Assembly: GCF_020089495.2 (NCBI RefSeq)
Contig: NZ_JAIRCA020000011.1
Span: 3,114-65,964, forward strand
Origin: Streptococcus mitis subsp. hohhotensis
Lineage (GTDB): Bacteria; Bacillota; Bacilli; Lactobacillales; Streptococcaceae
Length of the DNA: 62,851 bases
Direction: 5' to 3'
Below, in pieces: positions 15,391-23,995 of this stretch. Within the stretch, counting starts at the first letter, position 1. Each line of letters opens with the position of its first letter. The notes below the pieces were generated by a model. That model had not been told where the DNA came from. It saw only the letters and a program-made list of their open reading frames with translations, and searched no databases. Position numbers and translations under genes: made by a program.

Positions 15391-16647
15391 ATGGAAAGTT
15401 TACTTGTTCTATTATTGATTGCCAATCTGGCTGGCCTCTTTCTGATTTGGCAGAGGCAGGATAAGCAGGAGAAACATCTCAGTAAGAGCTTGGAGGATCA
15501 GGCAGATCATTTGTCAGATCAGTTGGATTACCGCTTTGAACAAGCTAGGCAAGCCAGCCAGTTGGATCAAAAAGATCTGGAAGTAGCTGTTAGCGACCGC
15601 TTGCAAGAAGTTCGAATCGAGTTGCACCAAGGTCTGACTCAGGTCCGTCAAGAAATGACAGATAATCTCTTGCAAACTAGAGACAAGACTGATCAACGGC
15701 TTCAAGCCCTGCAGGAATCCAATGAGCAACGTTTGGAACAAATGCGCCAGACAGTCGAGGAAAAACTAGAAAAGACCTTGCAGACACGCTTACAGGCTTC
15801 CTTTGAGACAGTTTCCAAGCAACTAGAGTCGGTCAATCGTGGTCTTGGAGAAATGCAGACAGTTGCCCGCGATGTCGGAGCCCTCAACAAGGTTCTCTCT
15901 GGAACTAAGACGCGAGGAATTCTGGGTGAATTGCAACTGGGGCAAATCATCGAAGATATTATGACACCTGCCCAGTACGAACGAGAATATGCAACGGTTG
16001 AAAACTCTAGTGAACGAGTGGAGTATGCCATCAAGTTGCCCGGACAAGGCGATCAGGAATACGTCTACCTACCAATTGACTCTAAGTTTCCACTGGCAGA
16101 TTATTACCGTCTAGAAGAAGCCTATGAAACAGGTGACAAGGACGAGATCGAACGCTGTCGTAAGTCGCTCCTAGCCAGCGTCAAACGCTTTGCCAAGGAT
16201 ATCAAGAGCAAGTACATAGCACCACCTCGGACGACCAATTTTGGAGTCTTGTTTGTGCCAACAGAAGGTCTCTACTCAGAAATTGTTCGCAATCCGGTCT
16301 TCTTTGATGATTTGAGGCGGGAGGAGCAGATTATTGTCGCAGGACCAAGTACCCTATCAGCCCTGCTTAACTCTCTATCAGTTGGCTTCAAGACTCTCAA
16401 TATCCAAAAGAGTGCCGACCATATCAGTAAGACCCTTGCCAGTGTAAAGACTGAGTTTGGCAAGTTTGGTGGTATTCTGGTCAAGGCACAAAAACATCTC
16501 CAACATGCCTCTGGCAATATTGATGAATTATTAAACCGTCGTACCATAGCTATCGAGCGGACGCTCCGTCACATTGAGTTGTCAGAAGGTGAGCCTGCGC
16601 TTGATCTACTCCATTTCCAAGAAAATGAGGAAGAATATGAAGATTAG
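15391..16647 (+). CDS. rmuC: RmuC-family DNA recombination protein
   Basis: A 418-residue protein with an N-terminal membrane anchor (residues 1-20, LLVLLLIANLAGLFLIW), a long coiled coil (about 25-165, rich in Gln, Glu, Leu) and a C-terminal nuclease-like RmuC domain (GILGELQLGQIIEDI, LPIDSKFPLADYYRL, FGVLFVPTEGLYSEI). RmuC limits recombination at inverted repeats in E. coli; its biochemical role is poorly defined. ATG 15391 follows AGGAGG immediately after thiN. It overlaps yhaM by 11 nt. Confidence 0.92.
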   Translation: MESLLVLLLIANLAGLFLIWQRQDKQEKHLSKSLEDQADHLSDQLDYRFEQARQASQLDQKDLEVAVSDRLQEVRIELHQGLTQVRQEMTDNLLQTRDKTDQRLQALQESNEQRLEQMRQTVEEKLEKTLQTRLQASFETVSKQLESVNRGLGEMQTVARDVGALNKVLSGTKTRGILGELQLGQIIEDIMTPAQYEREYATVENSSERVEYAIKLPGQGDQEYVYLPIDSKFPLADYYRLEEAYETGDKDEIERCRKSLLASVKRFAKDIKSKYIAPPRTTNFGVLFVPTEGLYSEIVRNPVFFDDLRREEQIIVAGPSTLSALLNSLSVGFKTLNIQKSADHISKTLASVKTEFGKFGGILVKAQKHLQHASGNIDELLNRRTIAIERTLRHIELSEGEPALDLLHFQENEEEYED

Positions 16648-17578
16648 TCACATGAAAAAAGATGAGCTGTTTGAAGGCTTTTACCTAATCAAGTCAGCTG
16701 ACCTGAGGCAAACTCGAGCTGGGAAAAACTACCTAGCCTTTACCTTCCAAGATGATAGTGGTGAGATTGAAGGGAAACTCTGGGATGCCCAACCTCATAA
16801 CGTTGAGGCCTTTACCGCAGGTAAGGTTGTCCACATGAAAGGACGCCGAGAAGTTTATAACAACACCCCTCAAGTCAATCAAATTACCCTTCGCCTGCCT
16901 CAACCTGGCGAACCCAATGACCCAGCTGATTTCAAGGTCAAGTCGCCAGTTGATGTCAAGGAAATCCGTGACTACATGTCGCAAATGATTTTTAAAATTG
17001 AAAATCCTGTTTGGCAACGGATTGTTCGAAAGCTTTACACCAAGTATGATAAGGAATTTTACTCCTATCCCGCTGCCAAGACTAATCACCATGCCTTTGA
17101 AACGGGTTTGGCCTATCATACGGCAACCATGGTGCGTTTGGCAGATGCCATTAGCGAAATCTATCCTCAGCTCAATAAGAGCCTGCTTTATGCGGGGATT
17201 ATGCTGCATGACTTGGCTAAAGTTATCGAGTTGACGGGACCAGACCAGACTGAGTATACAGTACGAGGTAATCTTCTTGGACATATCGCTCTAATTGATA
17301 GCGAAATTACCAAGACAGTTATGGAACTCGGTATTGATGATACCAAGGAAGAAGTCGTTCTGCTTCGTCACGTCATCCTTAGTCACCACGGCTTACTTGA
17401 GTATGGAAGTCCAGTCCGTCCACGCATTATGGAAGCAGAGATTATCCATATGATTGATAATCTGGATGCAAGCATGATGATGATGTCAACAGCTCTGGCT
17501 TTGGTGGATAAGGGAGAGATGACCAATAAAATCTTCGCTATGGACAATCGTTCCTTCTATAAACCAGATTTAGATTAA
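16637..17578 (+). CDS. yhaM: 3'-5' exoribonuclease YhaM / Cbf1
   Basis: A 313-residue protein with an N-terminal OB-fold nucleic-acid-binding domain (about 10-90, TFQDDSGEIEGKLWDAQPH) and a C-terminal HD phosphohydrolase domain (HHAFETGLAYHT, AGIMLHDLAKV, ILSHHG). YhaM-type enzymes trim RNA 3' ends; the pneumococcal homologue is known as Cbf1. ATG 16637 lies inside the end of rmuC with AGGAAG upstream. It closes the long plus-strand gene string that starts at tatD. Confidence 0.93.
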   Translation: MKISHMKKDELFEGFYLIKSADLRQTRAGKNYLAFTFQDDSGEIEGKLWDAQPHNVEAFTAGKVVHMKGRREVYNNTPQVNQITLRLPQPGEPNDPADFKVKSPVDVKEIRDYMSQMIFKIENPVWQRIVRKLYTKYDKEFYSYPAAKTNHHAFETGLAYHTATMVRLADAISEIYPQLNKSLLYAGIMLHDLAKVIELTGPDQTEYTVRGNLLGHIALIDSEITKTVMELGIDDTKEEVVLLRHVILSHHGLLEYGSPVRPRIMEAEIIHMIDNLDASMMMMSTALALVDKGEMTNKIFAMDNRSFYKPDLD

Positions 17579-17612
17579 TAATTTAAGAAAAATGAGCATT
17601 TTTTAGGACAAG

Positions 17613-17645
17613 AATGTTCGTTTTTTTATGTGAATATGGTATAAT
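17613..17645 (+). promoter_or_regulatory. purR promoter with overlapping PurBox
   Basis: An extended -10 TGGTATAAT (TATAAT at 17640-17645) with TTCGTT (17617-17622) 17 nt before it. The -35 segment AATGTTCGTTTTT (17613-17625) reads on the other strand as AAAAACGAACATT, a match to the Firmicute PurBox core CGAAC. A weaker look-alike, AATGAGCATTTTT, starts at 17591. This suggests control of purR by PurR itself. Confidence 0.65.
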
Positions 17646-17664
17646 AAGTAAAAGACAAAAATGA

Positions 17665-17824
17665 ATACTATTCGAAAATCTCTTCAAACTAGGGTAACAT
17701 CGCCTTGTCGTATGTATATATGTAGGTATATTACAGACTTTGTCAGTTCTATCGACAATCTCAAAACAGTGTTTTGAATCGTCAGCGACCAGCTTTCTAG
17801 TTTGCTTTTTGATTTTTTGAATAA
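17665..17824 (+). repeat. BOX element, A-B-C type, in the purR leader
   Basis: Begins ATACTATTCGAAAATCTCTT (boxA), carries a boxB-like middle (CAGTTCTATCGACAATCTCA, AAACAGTGTTTTGAA) and ends with the boxC-like TAGTTTGCTTTTTGATTTTT. This is the only copy in the window with an obvious boxB. It lies between the purR promoter and its start codon and so would be transcribed as 5' leader. Confidence 0.88.
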
Positions 17825-17844
17825 AAATGGAATAGGAAATAGAA

Positions 17845-18672
17845 ATGAAATTAAGAAGAAGTGATCGGATGGTTGTCATTTCCAACTATTTGATTAATAA
17901 TCCTTATAAACTGACTAGTCTCAATACTTTTGCTGAAAAGTATGAATCTGCTAAATCATCCATCTCAGAAGATATAGTCATTATCAAACGCGCCTTTGAG
18001 GAAATCGAAATCGGTCATATTCAGACTGTGACTGGGGCTGGTGGAGGTGTCATCTTCACACCATCAATCTCAAGCCATGATGCCAAGGAAATGGTTGAGG
18101 ACTTGCGTGCTAAGTTATCAGAAAGTGACCGTATCTTGCCAGGTGGCTACATCTACCTGTCTGATTTGCTTAGCACACCAGCTATCTTGAAAAATATTGG
18201 ACGTATTATTGCCAAGAGCTTTATGGATCAAAAAATTGACGCGGTTATGACAGTAGCGACTAAGGGTGTTCCACTTGCAAATGCAGTTGCCAATGTCCTC
18301 AATGTTCCTTTTGTCATTGTACGCCGTGACCTGAAAATTACCGAAGGTTCAACAGTCAGCGTCAACTATGTATCCGGTTCAAGTGGTGACCGTATTGAGA
18401 AAATGTTCCTTTCAAAACGCAGTCTCAAGGCAGGCAGCCGTGTCTTGATTGTAGATGACTTCTTGAAAGGCGGAGGAACGGTCAACGGGATGATTAGTCT
18501 CTTGCGTGAGTTTGATTCAGAATTGGCAGGTGTAGCGGTCTTTGCGGACAATGCCCAAGAAGAACGTGAAAAGCAGTTTGACTACAAGTCACTCTTGAAG
18601 GTAACCAATATTGATGTCAAGAACCAAGCCATCGATGTTGAGGTTGGCAATATCTTTGACGAAGATAAATAA
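17845..18672 (+). CDS. purR: Purine operon regulator PurR
   Basis: A 275-residue Firmicute-type PurR: an N-terminal winged-helix domain (about 1-72, RRSDRMVVISNYLINNPYKLTSL) joined to a type I phosphoribosyltransferase fold. The PRPP loop is RVLIVDDFLKGGGT (about residues 205-220). In streptococci and lactococci it activates purine biosynthesis genes and senses PRPP. It binds CGAA PurBoxes, and one overlaps its own promoter here. Monocistronic, ending before a short terminator. Confidence 0.95.
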   Translation: MKLRRSDRMVVISNYLINNPYKLTSLNTFAEKYESAKSSISEDIVIIKRAFEEIEIGHIQTVTGAGGGVIFTPSISSHDAKEMVEDLRAKLSESDRILPGGYIYLSDLLSTPAILKNIGRIIAKSFMDQKIDAVMTVATKGVPLANAVANVLNVPFVIVRRDLKITEGSTVSVNYVSGSSGDRIEKMFLSKRSLKAGSRVLIVDDFLKGGGTVNGMISLLREFDSELAGVAVFADNAQEEREKQFDYKSLLKVTNIDVKNQAIDVEVGNIFDEDK

Positions 18673-18683
18673 GAGATAGAACT

Positions 18684-18711
18684 AAAGGTTGGAACGATTG
18701 TCCCAGCCTTT
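18684..18711 (+). terminator. purR terminator
   Basis: Stem AAAGGTTGG / CCAGCCTTT with a 10-nt loop, followed by CTTTG. Moderate strength. Confidence 0.65.
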
Positions 18712-18738
18712 CTTTGCAAATAGAATAGAAGGAAGCTT

Positions 18739-19989
18739 ATGAAAACACCATTTATCAATAAAGAAGACTTAGAAGAGATTGTTGCCGAGTTCCCAACTCC
18801 CTTTCACTTGTATGATGAGAAGGGAATTCGTGAGAAGGCAAGAGCTGTCAACCAAGCCTTTTCGTGGAACAAGGGTTTTAAGGAATATTTTGCAGTTAAG
18901 GCTACTCCAACCCCAGCTATCTTGAAAATTCTTCAAGAGGAAGGCTGTGGTGTGGACTGCTCTAGTTATGTAGAGCTTTTAATGAGCCATAAACTGGATT
19001 TTCCAGGTTCTGAGATTATGTTCTCTTCAAACAATACGCCAGATAAGGAATATGCCTATGCGCGTGAATTGGGTGCGACCATTAACTTGGATGCCTTTGA
19101 AGATATTGAACATCTAGAGCGTGCAGCAGGCATTCCAGAAATCATCTCTTGTCGTTACAATCCTGGCGGTGTTTTTGAACTGGGGACAGACATTATGGAC
19201 AATCCTGGAGAAGCCAAGTTTGGGATGACTAAGGACCAGCTTTTTGAAGCCTTTGCTATCTTGAAGGAAAAAGGAGCTAAGACCTTTGGAATTCATTCTT
19301 TCCTAGCATCCAATACCGTGACCCATCTCTACTATCCAGAGTTAGCGCGTCAGCTCTTTGAATTGGCTGTTGAAATCAAGGAAAAGTTGGGCATTTCTCT
19401 AGACTTTATCAATCTTTCTGGTGGTATTGGTGTTAACTATCGTCCAGACCAGGAACCAAATGACATCGCCTTGATTGGTGAGGGAGTTCGTAAGGTGTAT
19501 GAAGAAGTTCTTACGCCAGCTGGTCTTGGTGAGGTCAAGATTTTCACAGAATTGGGTCGCTTTATGTTAGCCCCTCATGGAGCTCTCGTCACAAGAGTCA
19601 CTCATAAGAAGAAAACTTACCGTACCTATCTAGGTGTGGATGCATCAGCAGTCAACCTCATGCGTCCGGCTATGTATGGAGCCTATCACCATATCACCAA
19701 TCTGACTCACCCAGATGGACCAGCTGAAGTAGTAGACGTGGTCGGTTCACTCTGCGAAAACAATGATAAATTTGCAGTGAATCGCGAGTTACCTCATACA
19801 GAAATCGGTGATTTGCTGATGATTCATGATACAGGTGCCCACGGTTTTTCAATGGGCTACCAGTACAACGCCAAACTTCGTTCTGCGGAAATCCTCTATA
19901 CCGAAGAAGGTAAAGCCCGTCAAATCCGCCGTGCAGAGCGCCCTGAGGACTATTTTGCAACCTTGTATGGCTTTGATTTTGAAGAATAA
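18739..19989 (+). CDS. lysA: Diaminopimelate decarboxylase
   Basis: A 416-residue PLP-dependent decarboxylase converting meso-diaminopimelate to L-lysine, the last step of lysine synthesis; lysine is also the cross-bridge residue of streptococcal peptidoglycan. FAVKATPTP carries the Schiff-base lysine (about residue 53). GCGVDCSS, HSFLAS, NLSGGIG and the C-terminal CENNDKFA and YQYNAK segments fit the alanine-racemase-like fold type III family. AGGAAG precedes the ATG. A carboxynorspermidine decarboxylase (NspC) reading is less likely given length and motifs. Confidence 0.85.
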   Translation: MKTPFINKEDLEEIVAEFPTPFHLYDEKGIREKARAVNQAFSWNKGFKEYFAVKATPTPAILKILQEEGCGVDCSSYVELLMSHKLDFPGSEIMFSSNNTPDKEYAYARELGATINLDAFEDIEHLERAAGIPEIISCRYNPGGVFELGTDIMDNPGEAKFGMTKDQLFEAFAILKEKGAKTFGIHSFLASNTVTHLYYPELARQLFELAVEIKEKLGISLDFINLSGGIGVNYRPDQEPNDIALIGEGVRKVYEEVLTPAGLGEVKIFTELGRFMLAPHGALVTRVTHKKKTYRTYLGVDASAVNLMRPAMYGAYHHITNLTHPDGPAEVVDVVGSLCENNDKFAVNRELPHTEIGDLLMIHDTGAHGFSMGYQYNAKLRSAEILYTEEGKARQIRRAERPEDYFATLYGFDFEE

Positions 19990-20052
19990 AATGATAAGTA
20001 ATTGAAAATGAAATTGAAAAACAGATTGCTTTCTAAAAAATAGGCAAAAATC

Positions 20053-20100
20053 TTGTTTTTCCTTCAAGTCATGATATAATAAAACTATAAAACGTTTTCA
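20053..20100 (+). promoter_or_regulatory. pflA promoter with cre-like site
   Basis: TTGTTT (20053-20058), 16-nt spacer and extended -10 TGATATAAT (TATAAT at 20075-20080). ATAAAACGTTTTCA (20087-20100) straddles the expected start point and matches the CcpA cre consensus TGWAANCGNTNWCA except at the first two positions. Carbon-catabolite control of pyruvate formate-lyase activation is therefore plausible. Confidence 0.55.
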
Positions 20101-20114
20101 AGGAAGGTAACGAT

Positions 20115-20909
20115 ATGTCTGAAGAAACAATTGATTATGGACAAGTGACAGGAATGGTGCATTCGACAGAAAGCTTTGGGTCAGTAGATGGGCCTGGTAT
20201 TCGCTTTATTGTCTTTTTGCAGGGCTGTCACATGCGTTGCCAGTATTGCCACAATCCAGACACATGGGCTATGGAGTCCAATAAATCACGTGAACGGACA
20301 GTAGATGATGTCTTGGCAGAGGCTTTGCGCTACCGCGGTTTCTGGGGAAATAAGGGTGGTATTACAGTCAGTGGGGGAGAAGCCCTCTTGCAGATTGATT
20401 TCTTGATTGCCCTCTTCACCAAGGCTAAAGAACAAGGAATCCACTGTACCTTGGATACCTGTGCCCTTCCATTCCGTAATAAACCACGTTACCTTGAAAA
20501 GTTTGACAAGCTCATGGCTGTCACTGACTTGGTTCTCTTGGATATCAAGGAAATCAACGAAGAACAGCATAAGATTGTTACTAGCCAAACCAATAAAAAC
20601 ATCCTGGCCTGTGCCCAGTATCTATCAGATATTGGAAAACCTGTCTGGATTCGCCACGTGCTAGTTCCAGGATTGACAGACAGAGATGATGACCTGATTG
20701 AACTTGGGAAGTTCGTCAAGACCCTCAAAAATGTTGATAAGTTTGAAATTCTACCTTATCACACCATGGGTGAGTTCAAATGGCGTGAATTGGGAATCCC
20801 ATACTCACTCGAAGGAGTCAAACCACCAACAGCAGACCGTGTTAAGAATGCCAAGAAACTCATGGATACGGAAAGTTATCAAGACTATATGAAACGTGTA
20901 CATGGATAA
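20115..20909 (+). CDS. pflA: Pyruvate formate-lyase activating enzyme
   Basis: A 264-residue radical SAM enzyme that installs the glycyl radical on pyruvate formate-lyase, enabling mixed-acid fermentation under anaerobic or galactose-type growth. The iron-sulfur motif CHMRCQYCHNPDTW (CxxxCxxC) is at about residues 37-50, preceded by FGSVDGPGIRF, with TVSGGEALLQ and a C-terminal EILPYHTMGEFKW. AGGAAG precedes the ATG. The pfl structural gene is not in the window. Monocistronic with its own terminator. Confidence 0.95.
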   Translation: MSEETIDYGQVTGMVHSTESFGSVDGPGIRFIVFLQGCHMRCQYCHNPDTWAMESNKSRERTVDDVLAEALRYRGFWGNKGGITVSGGEALLQIDFLIALFTKAKEQGIHCTLDTCALPFRNKPRYLEKFDKLMAVTDLVLLDIKEINEEQHKIVTSQTNKNILACAQYLSDIGKPVWIRHVLVPGLTDRDDDLIELGKFVKTLKNVDKFEILPYHTMGEFKWRELGIPYSLEGVKPPTADRVKNAKKLMDTESYQDYMKRVHG

Positions 20910-20914
20910 TAAAG

Positions 20915-20938
20915 AAGCCTGATGGAAACATCGGGCTT
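20915..20938 (+). terminator. pflA terminator
   Basis: Stem AAGCCTGATG / CATCGGGCTT (one G-U), loop GAAA, T-run following. Confidence 0.85.
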
Positions 20939-20941
20939 TTG

Positions 20942-21045
20942 ATACTCAATGAAAATCAAAGAGCAAACTAGGAAGCTAGCCGCAGGCTGTACTTGAGTAC
21001 GGCAAGGCGAAGCTGACGTGGTTTGAAGAGATTTTCGAAGAGTAT
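20942..21045 (-). repeat. BOX element, A-C type
   Basis: Plus strand reads ATACTCAATGAAAATCAAAG through GCTGACGTGGTTTGAAGAG to TTTTCGAAGAGTAT. This is the complement of a boxA-boxC pair lacking boxB, and contains a near match to the BOXA1R primer sequence (ACGGCAAGGCGAAGCTGACG). It lies between convergent pflA and yidC. Confidence 0.92.
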
Positions 21046-21053
21046 GACTTGCA

Positions 21054-21085
21054 AAAAAGACTTAGCAAACTAGCTAAGCCTTTTT
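21054..21085 (-). terminator. yidC terminator
   Basis: AAAAAGACTTAGC (21054-21066) pairs with GCTAAGCCTTTTT (21073-21085) around AAACTA; T-rich on the minus strand. It directly follows the yidC stop codon. Confidence 0.8.
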
Positions 21086-21089
21086 CTTC

Positions 21090-22016
21090 TTATCTCGAAC
21101 GTTGTTTTCCAGCGTTGCGATTTTTGTGTTTTTTCTTGCTTGTGATAGCAGTTGGTTGTTCAGGGGTAACGTCTTTTCGTCCACTTGGTGTAGAGAAAGC
21201 ACGTGCTTTTGGTGGGTTCTTGGCTAGTTCTTCACGGACTTTTTTGCGAAGTTTTGGACGAACGATATAGTTGACGATAAACTGTTGGAGAATCATCATG
21301 AAACCACCGACAACCCAGTAAAGTGTGACACTGGCTGGTGAGATGAGGGAGAAGCCGACGATCATGACTGGGCTCACGTAAGCCATTTTCTTGATTTGAT
21401 CTCTTTGCGTTTCATCTTCTACTCCGTGAAGTGAAAGGAGCGATTGAAGATAGTAAAGGACACCAGCGCAGGCAGCCAAAATCATACTTGGAGAACCTAG
21501 AGGAATGCCTAGGTAGCTTGCTTGAGCAACCCCCTCAGTATGTTGGGCAGCAAAGTAGATTGCAGAGAAGAAAGGCATTTGAAGGAGGATAGGGAAGCAT
21601 CCTACACCACCAAACATGCTGATGCCGTGCTCTTTTTGAGCGGCAAAGAGGGCTTGTTGAGCTTCTAGTTTTTCTTCTTGAGTAGTTGCTTCTTTGAGAC
21701 GTGTTTGGTGTGGTTCAAGGACGTGCTTGAGGGCGTTCATCTTTTCAGAGTGAAGCGTTGCCTTCCATGATTGGTAGATACCAAGTGGCAAGATAATCAA
21801 GCGTACGATAATGGTTACGATAATGATAGCGACACCAAAGCCTAGACCTTTATCAGTAGCGAAGTACTTGATAGCTTCAGCCATAGGCGCTCCGATAGTA
21901 TTCCAAATCAATCCTGTAGGTTGTCCTGTTGCTTTATCGACGCTAACACAGCCAGTCAAAACAAGCAACATAGCCACTCCCATAGCCGAGAGTGCAAAAC
22001 GTTTAATAGATTTCAC
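21090..22016 (-). CDS. yidC: Membrane protein insertase YidC (lipoprotein form)
   Basis: A 308-residue YidC/Oxa1/Alb3 insertase that helps fold and insert membrane proteins with or without the Sec translocon. A lipoprotein signal ends in LTGC (Cys about residue 22). Five hydrophobic segments follow, including GVAIIIVTIIVRLIILPLG with the conserved hydrophilic-groove Arg. A highly basic C-terminal tail (KKKHKNRNAGKQRSR) is thought to touch the ribosome. Streptococci have two paralogues; the long basic tail suggests the YidC2 type. It is monocistronic on the minus strand. Confidence 0.93.
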   Translation of the reverse strand: MKSIKRFALSAMGVAMLLVLTGCVSVDKATGQPTGLIWNTIGAPMAEAIKYFATDKGLGFGVAIIIVTIIVRLIILPLGIYQSWKATLHSEKMNALKHVLEPHQTRLKEATTQEEKLEAQQALFAAQKEHGISMFGGVGCFPILLQMPFFSAIYFAAQHTEGVAQASYLGIPLGSPSMILAACAGVLYYLQSLLSLHGVEDETQRDQIKKMAYVSPVMIVGFSLISPASVTLYWVVGGFMMILQQFIVNYIVRPKLRKKVREELAKNPPKARAFSTPSGRKDVTPEQPTAITSKKKHKNRNAGKQRSR

Positions 22017-22093
22017 TGTTTTTATTCCTTCTTTAAAAATTATACCTTTCTATTCTACTGTTTTTTTACAAAATATACAATAGTTCTAGAGAC

Positions 22094-22372
22094 CTAATTT
22101 GCGATTTTAAAGTCAGGGTAGGGAGGAAAGTTGCTCAGTTGGACATCTAAGTAGCTGACTTTTGAAAAAGGTGTGGGTCCTTTTCGGATTTCTTGGATAA
22201 ATTTTGCCATGATAGCAGATGAGTCTGCTTGGGCTAAGATTTCCACTGTGCCATCGTCGTTATTCCATACCCGACCTGTGATGCCACCAATTTCAAGTGC
22301 CAAGCTGTAAACACCCCAACGAAAGCCGACTCCCTGTACCCTACCTTGGGCAATCATTCTAACCTTTTGCAT
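22094..22372 (-). CDS. acyP: Acylphosphatase
   Basis: A 92-residue acylphosphatase hydrolysing carboxyl-phosphate bonds such as in acetyl phosphate. The phosphate loop GRVQGVGFRWGV carries the catalytic Arg (about residue 18), and GRVWNNDDGTVE carries the catalytic Asn (about residue 38). It is divergent from the rRNA methyltransferase gene with only 33 nt between start codons, so the two promoters overlap. Confidence 0.94.
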   Translation of the reverse strand: MQKVRMIAQGRVQGVGFRWGVYSLALEIGGITGRVWNNDDGTVEILAQADSSAIMAKFIQEIRKGPTPFSKVSYLDVQLSNFPPYPDFKIAN

Positions 22373-22390
22373 ACCAACCCCCTTTGATTG

Positions 22391-22399
22391 TGTTATAAT
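22391..22399 (+). promoter_or_regulatory. Promoter giving a likely leaderless mRNA (TrmH-family gene)
   Basis: Extended -10 TGTTATAAT (TATAAT at 22394-22399) ends only 6 nt before the ATG at 22406. The transcription start should therefore fall on or next to the A of the start codon. No Shine-Dalgarno sequence is present. Confidence 0.65.
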
Positions 22400-22405
22400 A
22401 TTTCT

Positions 22406-23146
22406 ATGACTATTATAACCTCAAAAGCCAATTCTGTGGTAAAAAATGCCAAGAAATTACACCAAAAAAAATACCGCAAGTCTGCCTATTTGATTGAAGG
22501 TTGGCACTTGTTTGAAGAAGCTGTTCAAGCTGGAGTGACGATTGAGAAAATCTTTGCCCTAGAAAATTACCGAGATCAGTTAGCTACTTTTCCGCAAACT
22601 GTCTGGGTGTCAGAGGATATTTTGCTAGATTTGGCGGATTCTCAGACTCCACAGGGCATTGTTGCGGTGGTTCAAAAAGAAGAAGTAGGACAAGCTGATT
22701 TGAGTCAGGGCAAGTTCTTGTTTTTGGAAGATGTGCAAGATCCTGGTAATGTGGGAACCATCATTCGGACTGCGGATGCCGCAGGTTTTACTGGAGTGAT
22801 TGTTTCAGATAAATCGGCAGATATCTACAGTCTCAAGACCCTACGTTCCATGCAAGGAAGTCATTTCCATCTGCCCATTTACCGAATGTCTAGTCAAAGG
22901 CTTCTCGAGGAAGCTAAGGAGGCAGCTATCCCAGTGCTGGCAACAACCCTATCTAAAGATTCTGTTGATTACAGAGAACTGCCTCCTATAGAAAATTTTG
23001 TACTAGTCATGGGAAATGAGGGGCAAGGAATTAGTCCCCTCATGGCTGAAAGTGCAAATCAGTTGGTCCACATTAGCATGAAGGGGCAGGCAGAGAGTCT
23101 CAATGTTGCGGTTGCAGCCGGTATTTTAATCTTCCATTTAAGCTAA
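22406..23146 (+). CDS. TrmH/SpoU-family RNA 2'-O-methyltransferase
   Basis: A 246-residue SPOUT methyltransferase of 23S rRNA or tRNA. The N-terminal substrate-binding part (KKLHQKKYRKSAYLIEGWHLFEEA) precedes the knotted SAM domain with motifs LEDVQDPGNVGTIIRTADAAG, VMGNEGQGIS and ESLNVAVAAGIL. Family members include RlmB and YsgA; the target nucleotide cannot be read from sequence. I start at ATG 22406, directly behind the -10 element; the six upstream codons lie within the promoter. Translation is probably leaderless. Confidence 0.9.
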   Translation: MTIITSKANSVVKNAKKLHQKKYRKSAYLIEGWHLFEEAVQAGVTIEKIFALENYRDQLATFPQTVWVSEDILLDLADSQTPQGIVAVVQKEEVGQADLSQGKFLFLEDVQDPGNVGTIIRTADAAGFTGVIVSDKSADIYSLKTLRSMQGSHFHLPIYRMSSQRLLEEAKEAAIPVLATTLSKDSVDYRELPPIENFVLVMGNEGQGISPLMAESANQLVHISMKGQAESLNVAVAAGILIFHLS

Positions 23147-23201
23147 TTTTAACTTTTTTTGTTATAATCAAGGAAAGATGTTCATAGAAAAGGGGAAAAG
23201 G

Positions 23202-23885
23202 ATGAATCACACTATTATACATGACCGTGTAGGTCTCAATCAATTTTACGCTAAGGTTTATGCCTTTGTTGGTCTGGGAATCGGCCTATCTGCTTTGGTA
23301 TCAGGCCTTATGTTGACGGCCTTTCAGTCTCAGTTGGTTTACTTTTTGATGCAGGGGCGTCTCTGGTTGACCATTGCTACTTTTGCGGAGTTGGCCTTGG
23401 TTTTCGTTGCCAGTAGTATGGCTTCGAGAAATAGTCCAGCTGCTCTTCCAGTATTTTTACTTTACTCCGTTTTAAACGGCTTTACCCTTAGTTTTGTGGT
23501 AGCCTTCTATACTCCGGGTACAGTTTTATCTGCCTTTGTATCGAGCGCCCTTCTCTTCTTTGTCATGGCGGCAGTTGGTATCTTCACCAAGAAAGACTTG
23601 AGTGGGATTGGTCGAGCAATGATGGCGGCTCTTATCGGTTTGATTATTGCTATGGTAGTCAATATTTTCTTGGCTAGTGGCTTCTTTGATTATATGATTA
23701 GCGTAGCCATGGTTTTGGTTTTCTCAGGGTTGATTGCTTGGGATAACCAAAAGATTCGCCTTGCTTATGAGCAATCACAAGGTCGTGTAGCGACAGGTTG
23801 GGTTGTGTCAATGGCTCTCAGTATCTATCTTGATTTTATCAATCTCTTCCTAAGTATTTTACGTATCTTCGGTCGTAATGACTAA
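23202..23885 (+). CDS. Bax inhibitor-1 / YccA-family membrane protein
   Basis: A 227-residue protein with seven hydrophobic helices and the BI-1/TMBIM layout, including the late aspartate segment LIAWDNQKIR and C-terminal YLDFINLFLSILRIFGRND. Bacterial members are proton- or calcium-conducting membrane proteins of unclear physiology. ATG 23202 has GGGGAAAAGG upstream; an alternative ATG at 23178 with AAGGAA is also possible. Single gene with its own terminator. Confidence 0.88.
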   Translation: MNHTIIHDRVGLNQFYAKVYAFVGLGIGLSALVSGLMLTAFQSQLVYFLMQGRLWLTIATFAELALVFVASSMASRNSPAALPVFLLYSVLNGFTLSFVVAFYTPGTVLSAFVSSALLFFVMAAVGIFTKKDLSGIGRAMMAALIGLIIAMVVNIFLASGFFDYMISVAMVLVFSGLIAWDNQKIRLAYEQSQGRVATGWVVSMALSIYLDFINLFLSILRIFGRND

Positions 23886-23895
23886 AGGGGCTATG

Positions 23896-23923
23896 AAATC
23901 AGTGTTTTGAGTGACACTGATTT
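23896..23923 (+). terminator. Terminator after the BI-1-like gene
   Basis: Perfect 10-bp stem AAATCAGTGT / ACACTGATTT with an 8-nt loop, followed by a T-run. Confidence 0.9.
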
Positions 23924-23995
23924 TTTTAAATTTTCTCTTTTCTTTTCTTGGAAATAGGTGTATAATACGTTTATTAAATTTTTGAGGAGTAGCCT

